A stretch of DNA of 38,600 bases from DATHWB01 sp035544575 (GTDB lineage: Bacteria; Actinomycetota; Acidimicrobiia; Spongiisociales; ZC4RG35), in NCBI GenBank assembly GCA_035544575.1, contig DATKEC010000027.1, positions 1-38,600 on the forward strand, read 5' to 3'. Below the pieces are notes generated by a model. That model saw only the letters and a program-made list of their open reading frames with translations. It searched no databases and had not been told where the DNA came from. Both the position numbers and the translations under genes were made by a program. Numbering within the stretch: the stretch's first letter is position 1; each line of letters opens with the position of its first letter. Positions 1-8,411 of this stretch are shown in pieces.

Positions 1-1
1 G

Positions 2-75
2 TCGGGCTGGGGAGATTTGAACTCCCGACCTCTTGACCCCCAGTCAAGCGCGCTACCAAGCTGCGCCACAGCCCG
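2..75 (-). tRNA. tRNA-Pro (anticodon GGG)
   Basis: Read on the minus strand this folds into a complete 74-nt cloverleaf. The 7-bp acceptor stem pairs CGGGCTG with CAGCCCG, with discriminator A at position 2. The D stem is GCGC/GCGC. The anticodon stem is CTTGA/TCAAG around the 7-nt loop CTGGGGG, which gives anticodon GGG and hence proline. The T arm is GGGAG-TTCAAAT-CTCCC. Only one base remains before the window edge, so whether CCA is encoded cannot be judged. It lies 25 nt downstream of the small membrane-protein gene on the same strand. Confidence 0.96.
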
Positions 76-100
76 AATCGGACGTCGTCCGGGCGCCAGG

Positions 101-262
101 TTAGCCGCTGACCGTCTCCCACAACCAGGCGATGCCCTGCAGGAAGCGGTACAGGATGTAGGCGGCTGCTGCGATCAGCGTGATCCGGAAGCCCCACGGC
201 GTGGGTTCGTCGGGTGCGCTGTCCTCGTCGGGCAGGAACGGCGATTCGGCCACGATCTTCAC
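101..262 (-). CDS. Small single-pass membrane protein coupled to der
   Basis: A 53-residue protein starting at a GTG whose first bases overlap the der stop codon (GTGA at 259-262), so translation is probably coupled to der. The first 20 residues are acidic and proline-rich. Residues about 23-48 form one hydrophobic segment rich in Ala, Ile, Leu, Tyr and Trp, followed by a short tail ending at a TAA. I do not recognise a named family. The coupling and the single membrane span are seen in the sequence; any link to ribosome assembly or the membrane is inference. It could be a tail-anchored protein, because very little follows the hydrophobic segment. Confidence 0.7.
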   Translation of the reverse strand: MKIVAESPFLPDEDSAPDEPTPWGFRITLIAAAAYILYRFLQGIAWLWETVSG

Positions 263-1575
263 TCGGTCCGGGATTTGGAGCGCGGGAGGATCCGGACCGG
301 TGTGCCGGTCAGATCGATCTCGTCGCGAATCCGGTTCTCGAGAAAGCGCAGGTAGTCCTCGCCCAGTTCTCCACCCGAGATGAAGACGATGAAGGTCGGC
401 GGTGCGGCCGCAGCCTGCACCGCATAGAGGATCTTGGGACGACGTCCCTTGCGGACCGGGGGAAGGTGGGCGGAGGCCCACGCACGCACCGACCGGTTCA
501 GTTGGCCGGTTCCCACGCGGCGCGCCCGGTTCTCGAGCACCGCTTCGATGGCCGACCCGATGCGCTTTACGCGCGCTCCGGTCTCTGCGGAGAGCCGGAG
601 CACCGGTGCCCAGGAGACGAACCCCAACCGATCGGGTATCGATCTTTCGGTCAGTTCGCGCTGTTCCTCGTCGATGGCGTCCCACTTGTTGATCAGCACC
701 ACGAGTGACGCCCCCGCCTCGACCACTTCGGCGGCGATCCGCTGGTCCTGATGGGTGACGCCGTCGAGCGCGTCGATCATCAACAAGGCGACATCGGCCT
801 TCTCCAGGGCTTCACGTGCCCTCAGCACCGCATAGAAGTCCGAGTCCTCGGTGATCTGGGGCTTGCGGCGGATGCCGGCGGTGTCGGTGACCCGGTACTC
901 GCGTCCGTCGAGTGTGACGACGGCATCGATCGGGTCTCGGGTGGTGCCGGGACGATCCGACACGATCACGCGGTCTTCTCCCAGGAGGCGGTTGAGCAGC
1001 GTGGACTTGCCGACGTTGGGGCGTCCGACGATGGCGATGCGGGGGCGGTCGTCGAACTCCGCCGGTCCCTCGTCCTCGGGCAGGACCCTGACCACTTCGT
1101 CGAGGAGATCACCGATGCCCCGTCCGTGAAACGCCGAAACTCCATATGGGGTGCCCAACCCGATCCGCCACAGGTCGTCGAGCAGACCGCGCCGGCCGAT
1201 CTCGTCGATCTTGTTGGCGGCGAGCACGACCGGGATCTCGGCTGCACGCAACAGTCGTACGACGCCGGCGTCGTCGTCGGAGATCCCGGTGGTGGCATCG
1301 ACCACGAAGATGACGGCGTCTGCGGAGTGGATCGCGGCCTCGGCCTGTGCCCGGATCTCCGACGTGAGCGGTTCACCGGGGGTGAGTTCCCATCCCCCGG
1401 TGTCGACGAGCAGGAACTCCCGGCCGGTCCACTCTGCGTTGAACTCGCGCCGGTCCCGGGTGACACCCGGCTTCTCCTCGGTGACTGCCGGGCGACCGCC
1501 CACGATTCGGTTCACGAGAGTGGACTTGCCCACGTTGGGGCGGCCAACGACGGCAACGATCGGAAGGCGGTTCAT
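259..1575 (-). CDS. der: Ribosome-assembly GTPase Der (EngA)
   Basis: A 438-residue tandem GTPase needed for 50S subunit maturation. The first G domain has a P loop GRPNVGKST at residues 11-19, DTGG near 58 and NKID at 121-124. The second repeats this with GRPNVGKST at 184-192, DTAG at 231-234 and NKWD at 296-299. The C-terminal 110 residues are the KH-like domain that distinguishes Der from single-domain GTPases. Length is normal for the family. It is divergent from ispH, with only 60 bp between start codons, and a TACGCT box 9 nt upstream of the ATG suggests a leaderless or near-leaderless transcript. It overlaps the next gene by GTGA. Confidence 0.98.
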   Translation of the reverse strand: MNRLPIVAVVGRPNVGKSTLVNRIVGGRPAVTEEKPGVTRDRREFNAEWTGREFLLVDTGGWELTPGEPLTSEIRAQAEAAIHSADAVIFVVDATTGISDDDAGVVRLLRAAEIPVVLAANKIDEIGRRGLLDDLWRIGLGTPYGVSAFHGRGIGDLLDEVVRVLPEDEGPAEFDDRPRIAIVGRPNVGKSTLLNRLLGEDRVIVSDRPGTTRDPIDAVVTLDGREYRVTDTAGIRRKPQITEDSDFYAVLRAREALEKADVALLMIDALDGVTHQDQRIAAEVVEAGASLVVLINKWDAIDEEQRELTERSIPDRLGFVSWAPVLRLSAETGARVKRIGSAIEAVLENRARRVGTGQLNRSVRAWASAHLPPVRKGRRPKILYAVQAAAAPPTFIVFISGGELGEDYLRFLENRIRDEIDLTGTPVRILPRSKSRTE

Positions 1576-1584
1576 GACGCCACC

Positions 1585-1590
1585 AGCGTA
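1585..1590 (-). promoter_or_regulatory. Putative -10 box of der (leaderless type)
   Basis: TACGCT on the minus strand fits the TAnnnT consensus and ends 9 nt before the der ATG at 1575. No good -35 is visible. The call rests on spacing and on similar boxes before other genes in this window. Confidence 0.45.
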
Positions 1591-1621
1591 GGGGCCGTTC
1601 CGGATGTCCCCTGACGGGGCC

Positions 1622-1627
1622 TAACGT
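1622..1627 (+). promoter_or_regulatory. Putative -10 box of ispH (leaderless type)
   Basis: TAACGT ends 8 nt before the ispH ATG at 1636, the distance expected if transcription starts at or next to the start codon. There is no Shine-Dalgarno sequence before that ATG. The box shares a 60-bp divergent intergenic region with the der promoter box. Confidence 0.5.
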
Positions 1628-1635
1628 TGTCGGCA

Positions 1636-2706
1636 ATGGTTGAACGACTGCTCCTCGCCCAGCCTCGCGGGTTCTGTGCCGGGGTCGAAATGGCGATCAA
1701 AGCCCTCACCTGGATGGTGAGGATCTTCGACGGTCCGGTCTACTGCTACCACGAGATCGTGCACAACGAATGGGTGGTCAGGGCCTTTGAGCGCGTCGGA
1801 GTCGTGTTCGTCAGCGACATCGACGAGGTCCCGGAGGGGGCTCCGGTCATGCTGTCCGCGCACGGTTCTTCACCCCAGGTGGTCGAAGGTGCCGCGACGC
1901 GGGCAACGGTCGTCATTGACGCCGTGTGCCCGTTGGTGACGAAGGTGCACCACGAGGTCAAGCGGATGGCGAAAGAAGGCTTCGACATCATCTACGTCGG
2001 CCATGAGGGCCACGACGAAGCGGTGGGCACGGTGGCCGAGGCGCCGGAGGTGATCACGCTCGTCGAGCCCGAGGTTGGCCTGTCGAGCTTCGAACCGAAA
2101 GACCCGTCGCGGGTTGCGCTTCTCGCCCAAACCACCCTCGGCATGTACGAATGGCAGGCCGTCATGGACGAAGCCTCTGGCCGCTATCCGGAACTGTGGA
2201 CGGCCCGCAAGAGCGACCTCTGTTATGCCACCACCAATCGCCAGTCGGCCGTCCAGGCGCTGTCGGCCGAATGCGACCTGATCCTCGTGGTGGGTTCGGA
2301 CAACTCCTCGAACACACAGGCTCTGGTCAGAGTCGCCCGGGAGCACGGTATCTCCGCGTACCGCATCGACTCCGCGGCCGAGATCGAACAGGAGTGGCTC
2401 GATGCGGCGACCGTCGTCGGTGTCACCGCCGGTGCCTCGGCACCGGACCACCTCGTCCAGGAGGTGATCGACCGGGTCGATCCGCGCCTCGGATTCGAGC
2501 TGTTCCGTGTCACCGACGAGGAGGAATACTTCCCGTTGCCCCGTCAACTTCGGGCTTTCGTCGGAACCCTGCAGAGCCTGGTCGAGGCGAGTCTCACCGC
2601 TCGGCCGTCCGGTCCTGGCCCCCTCGACCGCGACCGTGACTGGACGGCCACCGAGGCCCTGGACCTCATCACCGGTAGCCCAGGGACAATCTCGGCTCAG
2701 GTCTGA
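1636..2706 (+). CDS. ispH: 4-hydroxy-3-methylbut-2-enyl diphosphate reductase (IspH/LytB)
   Basis: A 356-residue [4Fe-4S] enzyme that makes IPP and DMAPP in the last step of the MEP isoprenoid pathway. The three cluster cysteines are visible: C14 in RGFCAGVEMA, C98 in AVCPLVTKVH and C196 in SDLCYATTNRQ. The catalytic glutamate lies in GHDEAVG near residue 128. The ATG at 1636 is preferred over an in-frame TTG at 1627 because the protein family begins just before the first cysteine motif and a -10-like box lies 8 nt upstream. It is the only plus-strand gene in the first 17 kb. Its 3' end overlaps the convergent cmk gene by 10 bp, leaving no room for a separate terminator. Confidence 0.97.
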   Translation: MVERLLLAQPRGFCAGVEMAIKALTWMVRIFDGPVYCYHEIVHNEWVVRAFERVGVVFVSDIDEVPEGAPVMLSAHGSSPQVVEGAATRATVVIDAVCPLVTKVHHEVKRMAKEGFDIIYVGHEGHDEAVGTVAEAPEVITLVEPEVGLSSFEPKDPSRVALLAQTTLGMYEWQAVMDEASGRYPELWTARKSDLCYATTNRQSAVQALSAECDLILVVGSDNSSNTQALVRVAREHGISAYRIDSAAEIEQEWLDAATVVGVTAGASAPDHLVQEVIDRVDPRLGFELFRVTDEEEYFPLPRQLRAFVGTLQSLVEASLTARPSGPGPLDRDRDWTATEALDLITGSPGTISAQV

Positions 2707-3347
2707 AAGCCCTCGGCGAGGGAAACGATCGAGTCCACCACGGCACCGATGGCCATGTCCGTGGTGTCCACCATCACCGCGTCGGCTGCGACGGTCATCG
2801 GCGAAGCGGTGCGTGAACCGTCGATGGCGTCGCGTCGGCGTATCGCCGAGAGGTGGGCGCTCGGGTCTTCCCCGCGTTCTCTCGCTCGCCGGCGGGCCCG
2901 TTCTTCTTCGTCGGCTGTGAGAAAGATCTTGACCCGGGCGTCAGGGAACACCACCGTGCCGATGTCCCGACCTTCGACGACCGCGCTTCCACTCTGCTCG
3001 GCGACCCATGACCGCTGACTGTCCACGAGCAGTTTGCGGACGTCGGCATGAGCGCTCACCTGGCTGACCGCCGCCGTCACGTCCCTCTCCCGGATGGCCG
3101 CTTCGACCACGTCGGAGTCGATCGTCGTCAGACCGCCGCGCGAGGAGATGCTCACGTCGTCGAGCGCGGCGACGATCGCCGCAGGGTCGGCGAGGTCGAG
3201 TTGACGGCGGAGGGCGAGGAGCGTCGCCGCCCGGTAGAACCCGCCGGTGTCGAGATGGGGCAGCCGCAGCCGCGCCGCCACCAGTCTGGCCACCGAAGAT
3301 TTCCCTGCACCCGCAGGCCCGTCGATGGCCACGATCAGGTCTGACAC
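2697..3347 (-). CDS. cmk: Cytidylate kinase
   Basis: A 216-residue kinase that phosphorylates CMP and dCMP. The P loop GPAGAGKSS is at residues 10-18, followed by the LDTGGFYRAA segment typical of Cmk (usually LDTGAMYRA) and the EGRDIGTVVFPDA motif. The arginine-rich lid RARRRARERGED and the conserved C-terminal VDTTDM are present. The GTG at 3347 is chosen because GGAGG lies 4 nt upstream and the domain begins immediately. The start overlaps the end of aroA by 13 bp. cmk lies between rluB and der in many actinobacteria; here aroA separates it from rluB. Confidence 0.97.
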   Translation of the reverse strand: MSDLIVAIDGPAGAGKSSVARLVAARLRLPHLDTGGFYRAATLLALRRQLDLADPAAIVAALDDVSISSRGGLTTIDSDVVEAAIRERDVTAAVSQVSAHADVRKLLVDSQRSWVAEQSGSAVVEGRDIGTVVFPDARVKIFLTADEEERARRRARERGEDPSAHLSAIRRRDAIDGSRTASPMTVAADAVMVDTTDMAIGAVVDSIVSLAEGFQT

Positions 3348-4609
3348 ATCGCCTCCAGCGCCTCGAAGTATCCAGGCCAGGTCTTGGTGACACATTCGGG
3401 GTCGCCGATGACGACTCCAGGGATCACGAGTCCCGCCAGCGCAAAGGACATCGCCATCCGGTGATCGTCGTACGTCTCGATCTCGGCCGGGCGAAGTGGC
3501 CCGGGTGCGATCACCAGACTGTCGCCATCGATCGCGACCTCGGCGCCGAGCTTGGACAGTTCGGTCCGAAGTGCCTCCAGACGATCGGTCTCCTTCGCTC
3601 GCAACGTTCCCAGGCCGCGGAGCCGCGACGGTGCGTCTGCGAACAGACACGCCACGGCGAGCGCCAACGCTCCGTCGGGTGACCCAGCGAGGTCGGCGTC
3701 GATCGCCCGCAGCCTTCCGCCGTCGGATTCGACGACGATCGCCTCGCTCTGGCGCTCGACCCGACAGCCCATCTGCTCGAGGAGTTCGATGACGGCGAGG
3801 TCCGGCTGACTCGAGGCGGCCGGTATCCCCGCCATGACCACCCTGCCACCGGCGATGGCCGTCCCGACGGCCGGGTACACGGCGGCGGACGCATCCGGTT
3901 CGATCGAGAAATGCGCCTTCTGGTAGCCAGTGGCCGCCACTCGATACGAAGTGCCTTCGACACTGACATCCGCGCCGAAGGCCCGCATCACGTCGAGGGT
4001 CCCCGCCACGTACGGCGCGGACACGAGCGAACCCCGCACGGCGATCTCGACCGGTTCGTCCAAAACGGGAGCAACCAGCAGTAGCGCGGAGAGAAACTGG
4101 CTCGAGACGCTTCCGTCCACTTCCGTCCTTCCGCCGTGGACTGGTCCGGTGATCGTCACCGGCAGACCGCCGGAGGCAGTGCGGACGTTCGCCCCGAGCT
4201 GCTCGAGAGCAACTGTCAGATCAGCGATCGGGCGCTGACGCATCCGGTCCGTCCCGTCGATGGTGACCGGACCATCCGCCAGCGCCGCCACCGCGGTGAG
4301 GAAGCGTGCTGTGGTGCCTGACGCTCCTGCATCGATGATGGTGTCGCCCGTCAGGTGCCCACCGGTGCCGAGGACGAGCCACGGGTCGTCGACCTCGTCG
4401 ATCATCACGCCAAGCCTGCGGAGCCCCGAGGCCATCACGACCGTGTCGTCGGCGTCCAGTGGCCCGAGAATCCGGCTCACCGATCCCTCCCGCACCAGGG
4501 CGGCGACGACAAGCGCTCGATTGGTGAGGCTCTTCGACCCGGGCGGCCGGACGACGGCCTCGATCGGTCGGCTGACCGGTCTGATGGGGCGGCTGGCGGT
4601 GCGAGACAT
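3335..4609 (-). CDS. aroA: 3-phosphoshikimate 1-carboxyvinyltransferase (EPSP synthase)
   Basis: A 424-residue enzyme of the shikimate pathway joining shikimate-3-phosphate and PEP. The N-terminal PPGSKSLTNRALVVAAL motif, with the substrate-binding lysine and serine, is intact. So are GASGTTARFL and the C-terminal DDHRMAMSFALAGL motif with its conserved Asp-His-Arg. Length is typical. It starts at an ATG 2 bp after the rluB stop and overlaps cmk by 13 bp, so the three are probably co-transcribed. A second shikimate gene, class II DAHP synthase, lies about 31 kb away in this window. Confidence 0.97.
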   Translation of the reverse strand: MSRTASRPIRPVSRPIEAVVRPPGSKSLTNRALVVAALVREGSVSRILGPLDADDTVVMASGLRRLGVMIDEVDDPWLVLGTGGHLTGDTIIDAGASGTTARFLTAVAALADGPVTIDGTDRMRQRPIADLTVALEQLGANVRTASGGLPVTITGPVHGGRTEVDGSVSSQFLSALLLVAPVLDEPVEIAVRGSLVSAPYVAGTLDVMRAFGADVSVEGTSYRVAATGYQKAHFSIEPDASAAVYPAVGTAIAGGRVVMAGIPAASSQPDLAVIELLEQMGCRVERQSEAIVVESDGGRLRAIDADLAGSPDGALALAVACLFADAPSRLRGLGTLRAKETDRLEALRTELSKLGAEVAIDGDSLVIAPGPLRPAEIETYDDHRMAMSFALAGLVIPGVVIGDPECVTKTWPGYFEALEAMCQT

Positions 4610-4611
4610 GG

Positions 4612-5331
4612 TCAGGCCCGACCGTAGCGGTAGAGGGAGGCCACCTCGCTGGGAGTGAGGAGACGCCAGGTCCCGGGTTCGAGGGAACGATCTGAGATCG
4701 GTCCGATCGCGGTCCGCGCCAGGCGGCGGACCGGATGACCGACGGCCGCGCACATGCGACGGACCTCGCGGTTGCGTCCTTCGTTCATGACGATCTCGAC
4801 CAGCGATCGATCTCCCGAGAGGTCCAGCCGGCGCGCCGAGACCGCCCGGGCTGTGCCGTCTTCGAGTTCCACGCCCGTCTCGAGTGCTCGCAGCGCACTG
4901 CGGCCGGGAGCCCCTTCCACCTCGGCGACATAGGTCTTGGTCACGCCGTTGGAGGGATGGGTGACATGATTGGTGAGATCACCGTCGTTCGAGACGAGGA
5001 TGAGGCCTTCGGAGTCGGCATCGAGGCGTCCCACCGGCCACACCCTCGGTTGCGGCGGGACCAGATCGACGACGGTGCGACGGCCCTGTGGATCGTCGGT
5101 GGTCGAAACGACACCGAGCGGCTTGGACACCAAATAGGTGACAAGGCCCGGTGCCACCGGAATGCGCGCGCCGTCCACCGCCACGATCGAGGTCTCCGGA
5201 TCACATCGGTCTCCCAGGACCGCGACCCGGCCGTCGATGGTCACCCGGCCCGCTCGGATGAGATCCTCGGCGGCTCTGCGCGACATGAGTCCAGCCGCAC
5301 TGATGGCCTTTTGAAGTCTGACCTCGGTCAC
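4612..5331 (-). CDS. Pseudouridine synthase, RluB/RsuA family
   Basis: A 239-residue RNA pseudouridine synthase. An S4 RNA-binding domain occupies residues 1-60 (LQKAISAAGLMSRRAAEDLIRAGRV). The catalytic domain carries GRLDADSEGLILVSNDG with the nucleophilic aspartate, plus the family motif MNEGRNREVRRM. By family it should modify 23S or 16S rRNA; RluB is the usual assignment next to scpB, but the exact site cannot be read from sequence. It starts at a GTG overlapping the scpB stop (GTGA at 5328-5331), so it is translationally coupled to scpB. Confidence 0.93.
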   Translation of the reverse strand: MTEVRLQKAISAAGLMSRRAAEDLIRAGRVTIDGRVAVLGDRCDPETSIVAVDGARIPVAPGLVTYLVSKPLGVVSTTDDPQGRRTVVDLVPPQPRVWPVGRLDADSEGLILVSNDGDLTNHVTHPSNGVTKTYVAEVEGAPGRSALRALETGVELEDGTARAVSARRLDLSGDRSLVEIVMNEGRNREVRRMCAAVGHPVRRLARTAIGPISDRSLEPGTWRLLTPSEVASLYRYGRA

Positions 5332-5897
5332 TCTTCGATGATCGTCGGGTCCCGGAAAGTCTCTTCGAGAACTTCGACCACTGATGCGGGTGGGACATGT
5401 TCGGCGAGCGGGGGAAGCTCGTCGAGTGCGTTCAGGCCGAGCTTTTCCAAGAAGACCTCCGAGGTGCGGTAGACCGCAGGGTTGCCCGGGCTCGGGAGAC
5501 GCCCGGCCTCCTCGATGAGACCGAGCCGCTCGAGGGACCGGATCGAGGACTCCGAGTCGACGCCCCGGATTTCGGCGATCTGGCCGCGGGAGACGGGTTG
5601 GCGGTACGCCACCACCGACAGGACCTCGAGAGCGGCTGCCGACAGTTTGCGAGCGGTCGCGCCGGCGGCGAACCGCTCGAGGTAGGGGTGGGTCTCGGGC
5701 CTGGTGTACAACCTCCAACCCCCGCCGACGTGGCGGACCGTGAGGCCGCTCCCCCGCTCGTCGAGGCGGCTCGCCAGGCCGGCGAGTTCTGCTTCAACCG
5801 CCTCGGGGGCCATCTCGAGGAGTTCGGAGAGTTCGGCGACGGGGATGGGGGTCTCGGTCACGAAGAGGATCGCTTCCAATGCGGCGACGGTCTCCAT
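5328..5897 (-). CDS. scpB: Segregation and condensation protein B
   Basis: A 189-residue winged-helix protein that binds the kleisin ScpA in the SMC condensin complex. It begins METVAALEAILFVTETPI, the usual ScpB opening, and carries the conserved LEVLSVVAYRQPVSRGQIAEIRGV segment and the GLIEEAGRLPSPGNPAVYRTS wing. The ATG at 5897 shares one base with the scpA stop (TGATG). An in-frame GTG at 5909 would add four residues with no family support. Order scpA-scpB-rluB is the standard one. Confidence 0.96.
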   Translation of the reverse strand: METVAALEAILFVTETPIPVAELSELLEMAPEAVEAELAGLASRLDERGSGLTVRHVGGGWRLYTRPETHPYLERFAAGATARKLSAAALEVLSVVAYRQPVSRGQIAEIRGVDSESSIRSLERLGLIEEAGRLPSPGNPAVYRTSEVFLEKLGLNALDELPPLAEHVPPASVVEVLEETFRDPTIIEE

Positions 5898-6658
5898 CAC
5901 TCGGCCCACTCTGAGACGAGTCCCCGCCCGTCACCGGTGGCACGTCTCACCTCGATGTCCGCCAGCCAGTCGTCCTGGGCGAGGACGACCAGACCCCACC
6001 GCGCCATCTCGAGGAGCGCCAGGAAATAGGCGGCGACCTCCACGCGACGGGTGCAGTGCGCGATGAGGTCCTCGAAAGTCGTCTCGGCGAGTTCGGTCAC
6101 CCGAACCCGCAACTCGTTGATGGCGGACTGGACAGACGGCAGGTCGAGTTCGAGGTGGTCGAGGTCGGGTTCGAGGGTGCGGCTGGCGAAGACCCGCGCC
6201 GCTACCTGCGCCAAGCCAGCCGCGTCGATTCCCAGCACCGGGTCCGGCGCGGGGATCGCGATCTGGGCGTCGAGACCGACAAGTCGGGGGACGAAACGGT
6301 TGGACCCCTCCATTCGGGCGGAGAGAACGGCGGCCACGTCCTTGAAGGTCACACACATGAGGAGGCGGCTGAGCAGCCGGTCGCGCTCTTCCATCAACTC
6401 GAGTTCCTCGTCGAGGTCCATGTCCGAGTCGGTCGGGAGGAGCTGGCGGATCTTCAACTGGATGAGCGTGGCGGCGATGAGCAGGAACTCGGATGTCACG
6501 TCGAGGTCCAGGGTGCGCATCTCGTCGAGATGGGCGAGATACTCGGTCACCAGGTCGGCGAGGCTGACCGAGGTCACGTCCACTTGGTGGCGGGTGATGA
6601 GTTGGAGCAGCAGGTCGAGCGGGCCCTCGAAGACCGAGGTGCGGACGTGGTAGGACAT
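5897..6658 (-). CDS. scpA: Segregation and condensation protein A (kleisin)
   Basis: A 253-residue kleisin subunit of SMC-ScpAB. The N-terminal FEGPLDLLLQLITRHQVDVTSVSLADLVTEYL is the diagnostic ScpA motif for binding SMC and ScpB. A middle helical region rich in Glu, Asp and Leu follows, then the C-terminal winged helix (TRRVEVAAYFLALLEMARWGLV). Length matches the family. It lies 13 bp downstream of the HD-domain gene. In many actinobacteria a ParA-like ATPase gene lies between xerD and scpA; here that place is taken by the DksA-like and HD genes. Confidence 0.96.
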   Translation of the reverse strand: MSYHVRTSVFEGPLDLLLQLITRHQVDVTSVSLADLVTEYLAHLDEMRTLDLDVTSEFLLIAATLIQLKIRQLLPTDSDMDLDEELELMEERDRLLSRLLMCVTFKDVAAVLSARMEGSNRFVPRLVGLDAQIAIPAPDPVLGIDAAGLAQVAARVFASRTLEPDLDHLELDLPSVQSAINELRVRVTELAETTFEDLIAHCTRRVEVAAYFLALLEMARWGLVVLAQDDWLADIEVRRATGDGRGLVSEWAE

Positions 6659-6671
6659 GACGACCGTGAGG

Positions 6672-7175
6672 CTACTTGCCGGTGCGGTTCGCTCTGGTGA
6701 CCGTCGTGTCGGCGGCCACCAGCAACGCCCAGTCCTCGGGGGATACCGCGTTGGGTCGTTCGCCGTGATGGTGGCGAGTGAAGGTCACTGCGAGACCCTC
6801 GACACCCAGCGCGGCGAGTTCGTCGGCTCCGATTCTCGGGTGGTCGAGGTAGGCCGCGAGCCGGCCGAACACCGGGATTCTCAATCGGGCACAGACCGAT
6901 GCGAGCACGCGACCCGCCACACCGAGTCGGGCCCCGCGTTTGCCGATGTCGTGGAGAAGCGCCGCCACGGCGAGTTCACGTCTGCCGCCTCGGGCAGTGA
7001 CCGCGTCGGCCGACTCCCAGCCGTGACGCTGGTCGCCACGACCTTGATCGAGGAATGCCGCCAGCACCGGGCCGTCGACGAGCGCCTCGACTTCCTCCAG
7101 TTCTGCCGGCGACAGCGGCGCAACTCGGATGGACCAGAAGAAGCGGCGGGCGAGATGGCCCCACGATCCGGGCAA
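6672..7175 (-). CDS. HD-domain protein
   Basis: A 167-residue probable metal-dependent phosphohydrolase. The HD pattern is visible: H51 in DQRHGWESAD, the H75-D76 pair in AALLHDIGK, then YLDHPRIGADEL and TRHHHGERP with further histidines. The N terminus (RRFFWSIRVAPLSPAEL) matches a family seen beside xerD and scpA in actinobacteria. TTG at 7175 is the first possible start after an in-frame stop, 3 nt after the preceding gene's stop. The substrate is unknown; HD proteins of this size include nucleotidases and HDIG-type hydrolases. Confidence 0.8.
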   Translation of the reverse strand: MPGSWGHLARRFFWSIRVAPLSPAELEEVEALVDGPVLAAFLDQGRGDQRHGWESADAVTARGGRRELAVAALLHDIGKRGARLGVAGRVLASVCARLRIPVFGRLAAYLDHPRIGADELAALGVEGLAVTFTRHHHGERPNAVSPEDWALLVAADTTVTRANRTGK

Positions 7176-7178
7176 GGC

Positions 7179-7526
7179 TCAACGGTTCTGCTTGCAGTTG
7201 ACGCAATGGATCGACGAGGGACGGAACTCGAGCCGATCCGCGGGGATGTCCTTGCCGCAGATCACGCAGACCCCGTAGGTGCCCTTTGCGATGCCCACCA
7301 ACGCGGCATCGATGTCGGAGAGTTGGGACTTCAGCGATTCCACCACGACCAGCACTTCGGTGCGTTCCGCGGTGGCCGCGGCTGCATCGGCGAATCCGTC
7401 GCCATAGTCGACGTCACCCGTCAGCTCACCGGTCTCGGTCACCCCGAGTTCGATCATCTGATGGACGATCCTCTCGCGCTCTTCTGTCAGGGCGAGCTTG
7501 GCCGAAGTCGTATCGATGGTGGTCAT
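7179..7526 (-). CDS. DksA/TraR-type zinc-finger protein
   Basis: A 115-residue protein with a predicted N-terminal helical coiled-coil region and a C-terminal four-cysteine zinc finger, C87-x2-C90 and C108-x2-C111, inside YGVCVICGKDIPADRLEFRPSSIHCVNCK. DksA/TraR proteins bind the secondary channel of RNA polymerase, so a transcription-modulating role is the family expectation. The ATG at 7526 has GAGGA 5 nt upstream. A GTG at 7538 overlapping the xerD stop as GTGA would add four residues and is a real alternative. Confidence 0.87.
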   Translation of the reverse strand: MTTIDTTSAKLALTEERERIVHQMIELGVTETGELTGDVDYGDGFADAAAATAERTEVLVVVESLKSQLSDIDAALVGIAKGTYGVCVICGKDIPADRLEFRPSSIHCVNCKQNR

Positions 7527-7534
7527 CTCTGTCC

Positions 7535-8404
7535 TCACTGGCTTCTCGGGTGTGCTTCGAGGTAGATCTCCCGCAGGTGCCTGGGAGTCACTCTCGTGTA
7601 CACCTGAGTGGTGCTCACGTTAGCGTGGCCCAGCATTTCTTGGACTGATCGAATGTCCGCCCCCGCTTCGATCATGTGTGTCGCCGCGCTGTGACGCAGT
7701 ACATGGGGTGACACTCCCGACGGGTCGAGACCGGCCGCGTCAGCAGCCGCCTTGACGATGTCGAAGACCGTCTGGCGGGTCAGACGACGCCCCCGCAGGT
7801 TGACGAAAACAGCGTCTGCGGGCGGTGCCAATTCGATCCTCGCCGCCAGCCATGCTCTGAGGGACTCGACCGCCGGTCTGCCGAGAGGCACCATTCGCTG
7901 CTTGTTTCCCTTGCCGGTGAGGATCGCAGTGGCCTCGTCGAGGTCGATGGAACCGAGATCGAGGTCCACGATCTCACTCGCCCGCGCTCCGGTGCCGTAC
8001 AGCACTTCGAGCATGGCCCGGTTCCGTGCGCCCGCCGGAGTCGACTGGTCGGGGGCCGTGACCAGCCGGATGCACGCATCGACGTCGAGGGCCTTCGGGA
8101 TCGAGTCGGGCCGGCGAGGAGCGTCGATGAGTCCTGAGGGGTCGTCGCTTCGGAGGCCCTCTGCCACCAAGAACCGGTGATATCCGCGGATTGCGGCGAT
8201 CTTGCGAGCCACTGTCGTGGGAGCGAGAAGGTTCATCGACATGATGAAGTCGTCGATCGACGCCACGGTCGGGTCGGCGTCGCTGAGGTGTTGGCGATAC
8301 TGGCGGAGGTCGCGGCGATACGCATCGATCGTCGCCGGCGAGAAGCCGCGCTCGACCGCCAGAGCGGCGAGGTACTCCTCGATCCAGTGCTCGAAGTCCG
8401 TCAT
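7535..8404 (-). CDS. xerD: Tyrosine recombinase XerD
   Basis: A 289-residue site-specific recombinase of the Xer type that resolves chromosome dimers at dif. The N-terminal SAM-like DNA-binding domain covers residues 1-90. All catalytic residues are visible: R141 in GTGARASEI, K165 in GKGNKQR, H234 and R237 in HVLRHS, H260 in LGHANVSTTQ, and nucleophile Y269. Length and position next to scpAB fit housekeeping XerD rather than a phage or integron integrase. It starts at an ATG 7 bp after the ald stop. Confidence 0.94.
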   Translation of the reverse strand: MTDFEHWIEEYLAALAVERGFSPATIDAYRRDLRQYRQHLSDADPTVASIDDFIMSMNLLAPTTVARKIAAIRGYHRFLVAEGLRSDDPSGLIDAPRRPDSIPKALDVDACIRLVTAPDQSTPAGARNRAMLEVLYGTGARASEIVDLDLGSIDLDEATAILTGKGNKQRMVPLGRPAVESLRAWLAARIELAPPADAVFVNLRGRRLTRQTVFDIVKAAADAAGLDPSGVSPHVLRHSAATHMIEAGADIRSVQEMLGHANVSTTQVYTRVTPRHLREIYLEAHPRSQ

Positions 8405-8411
8405 CGCCGGG

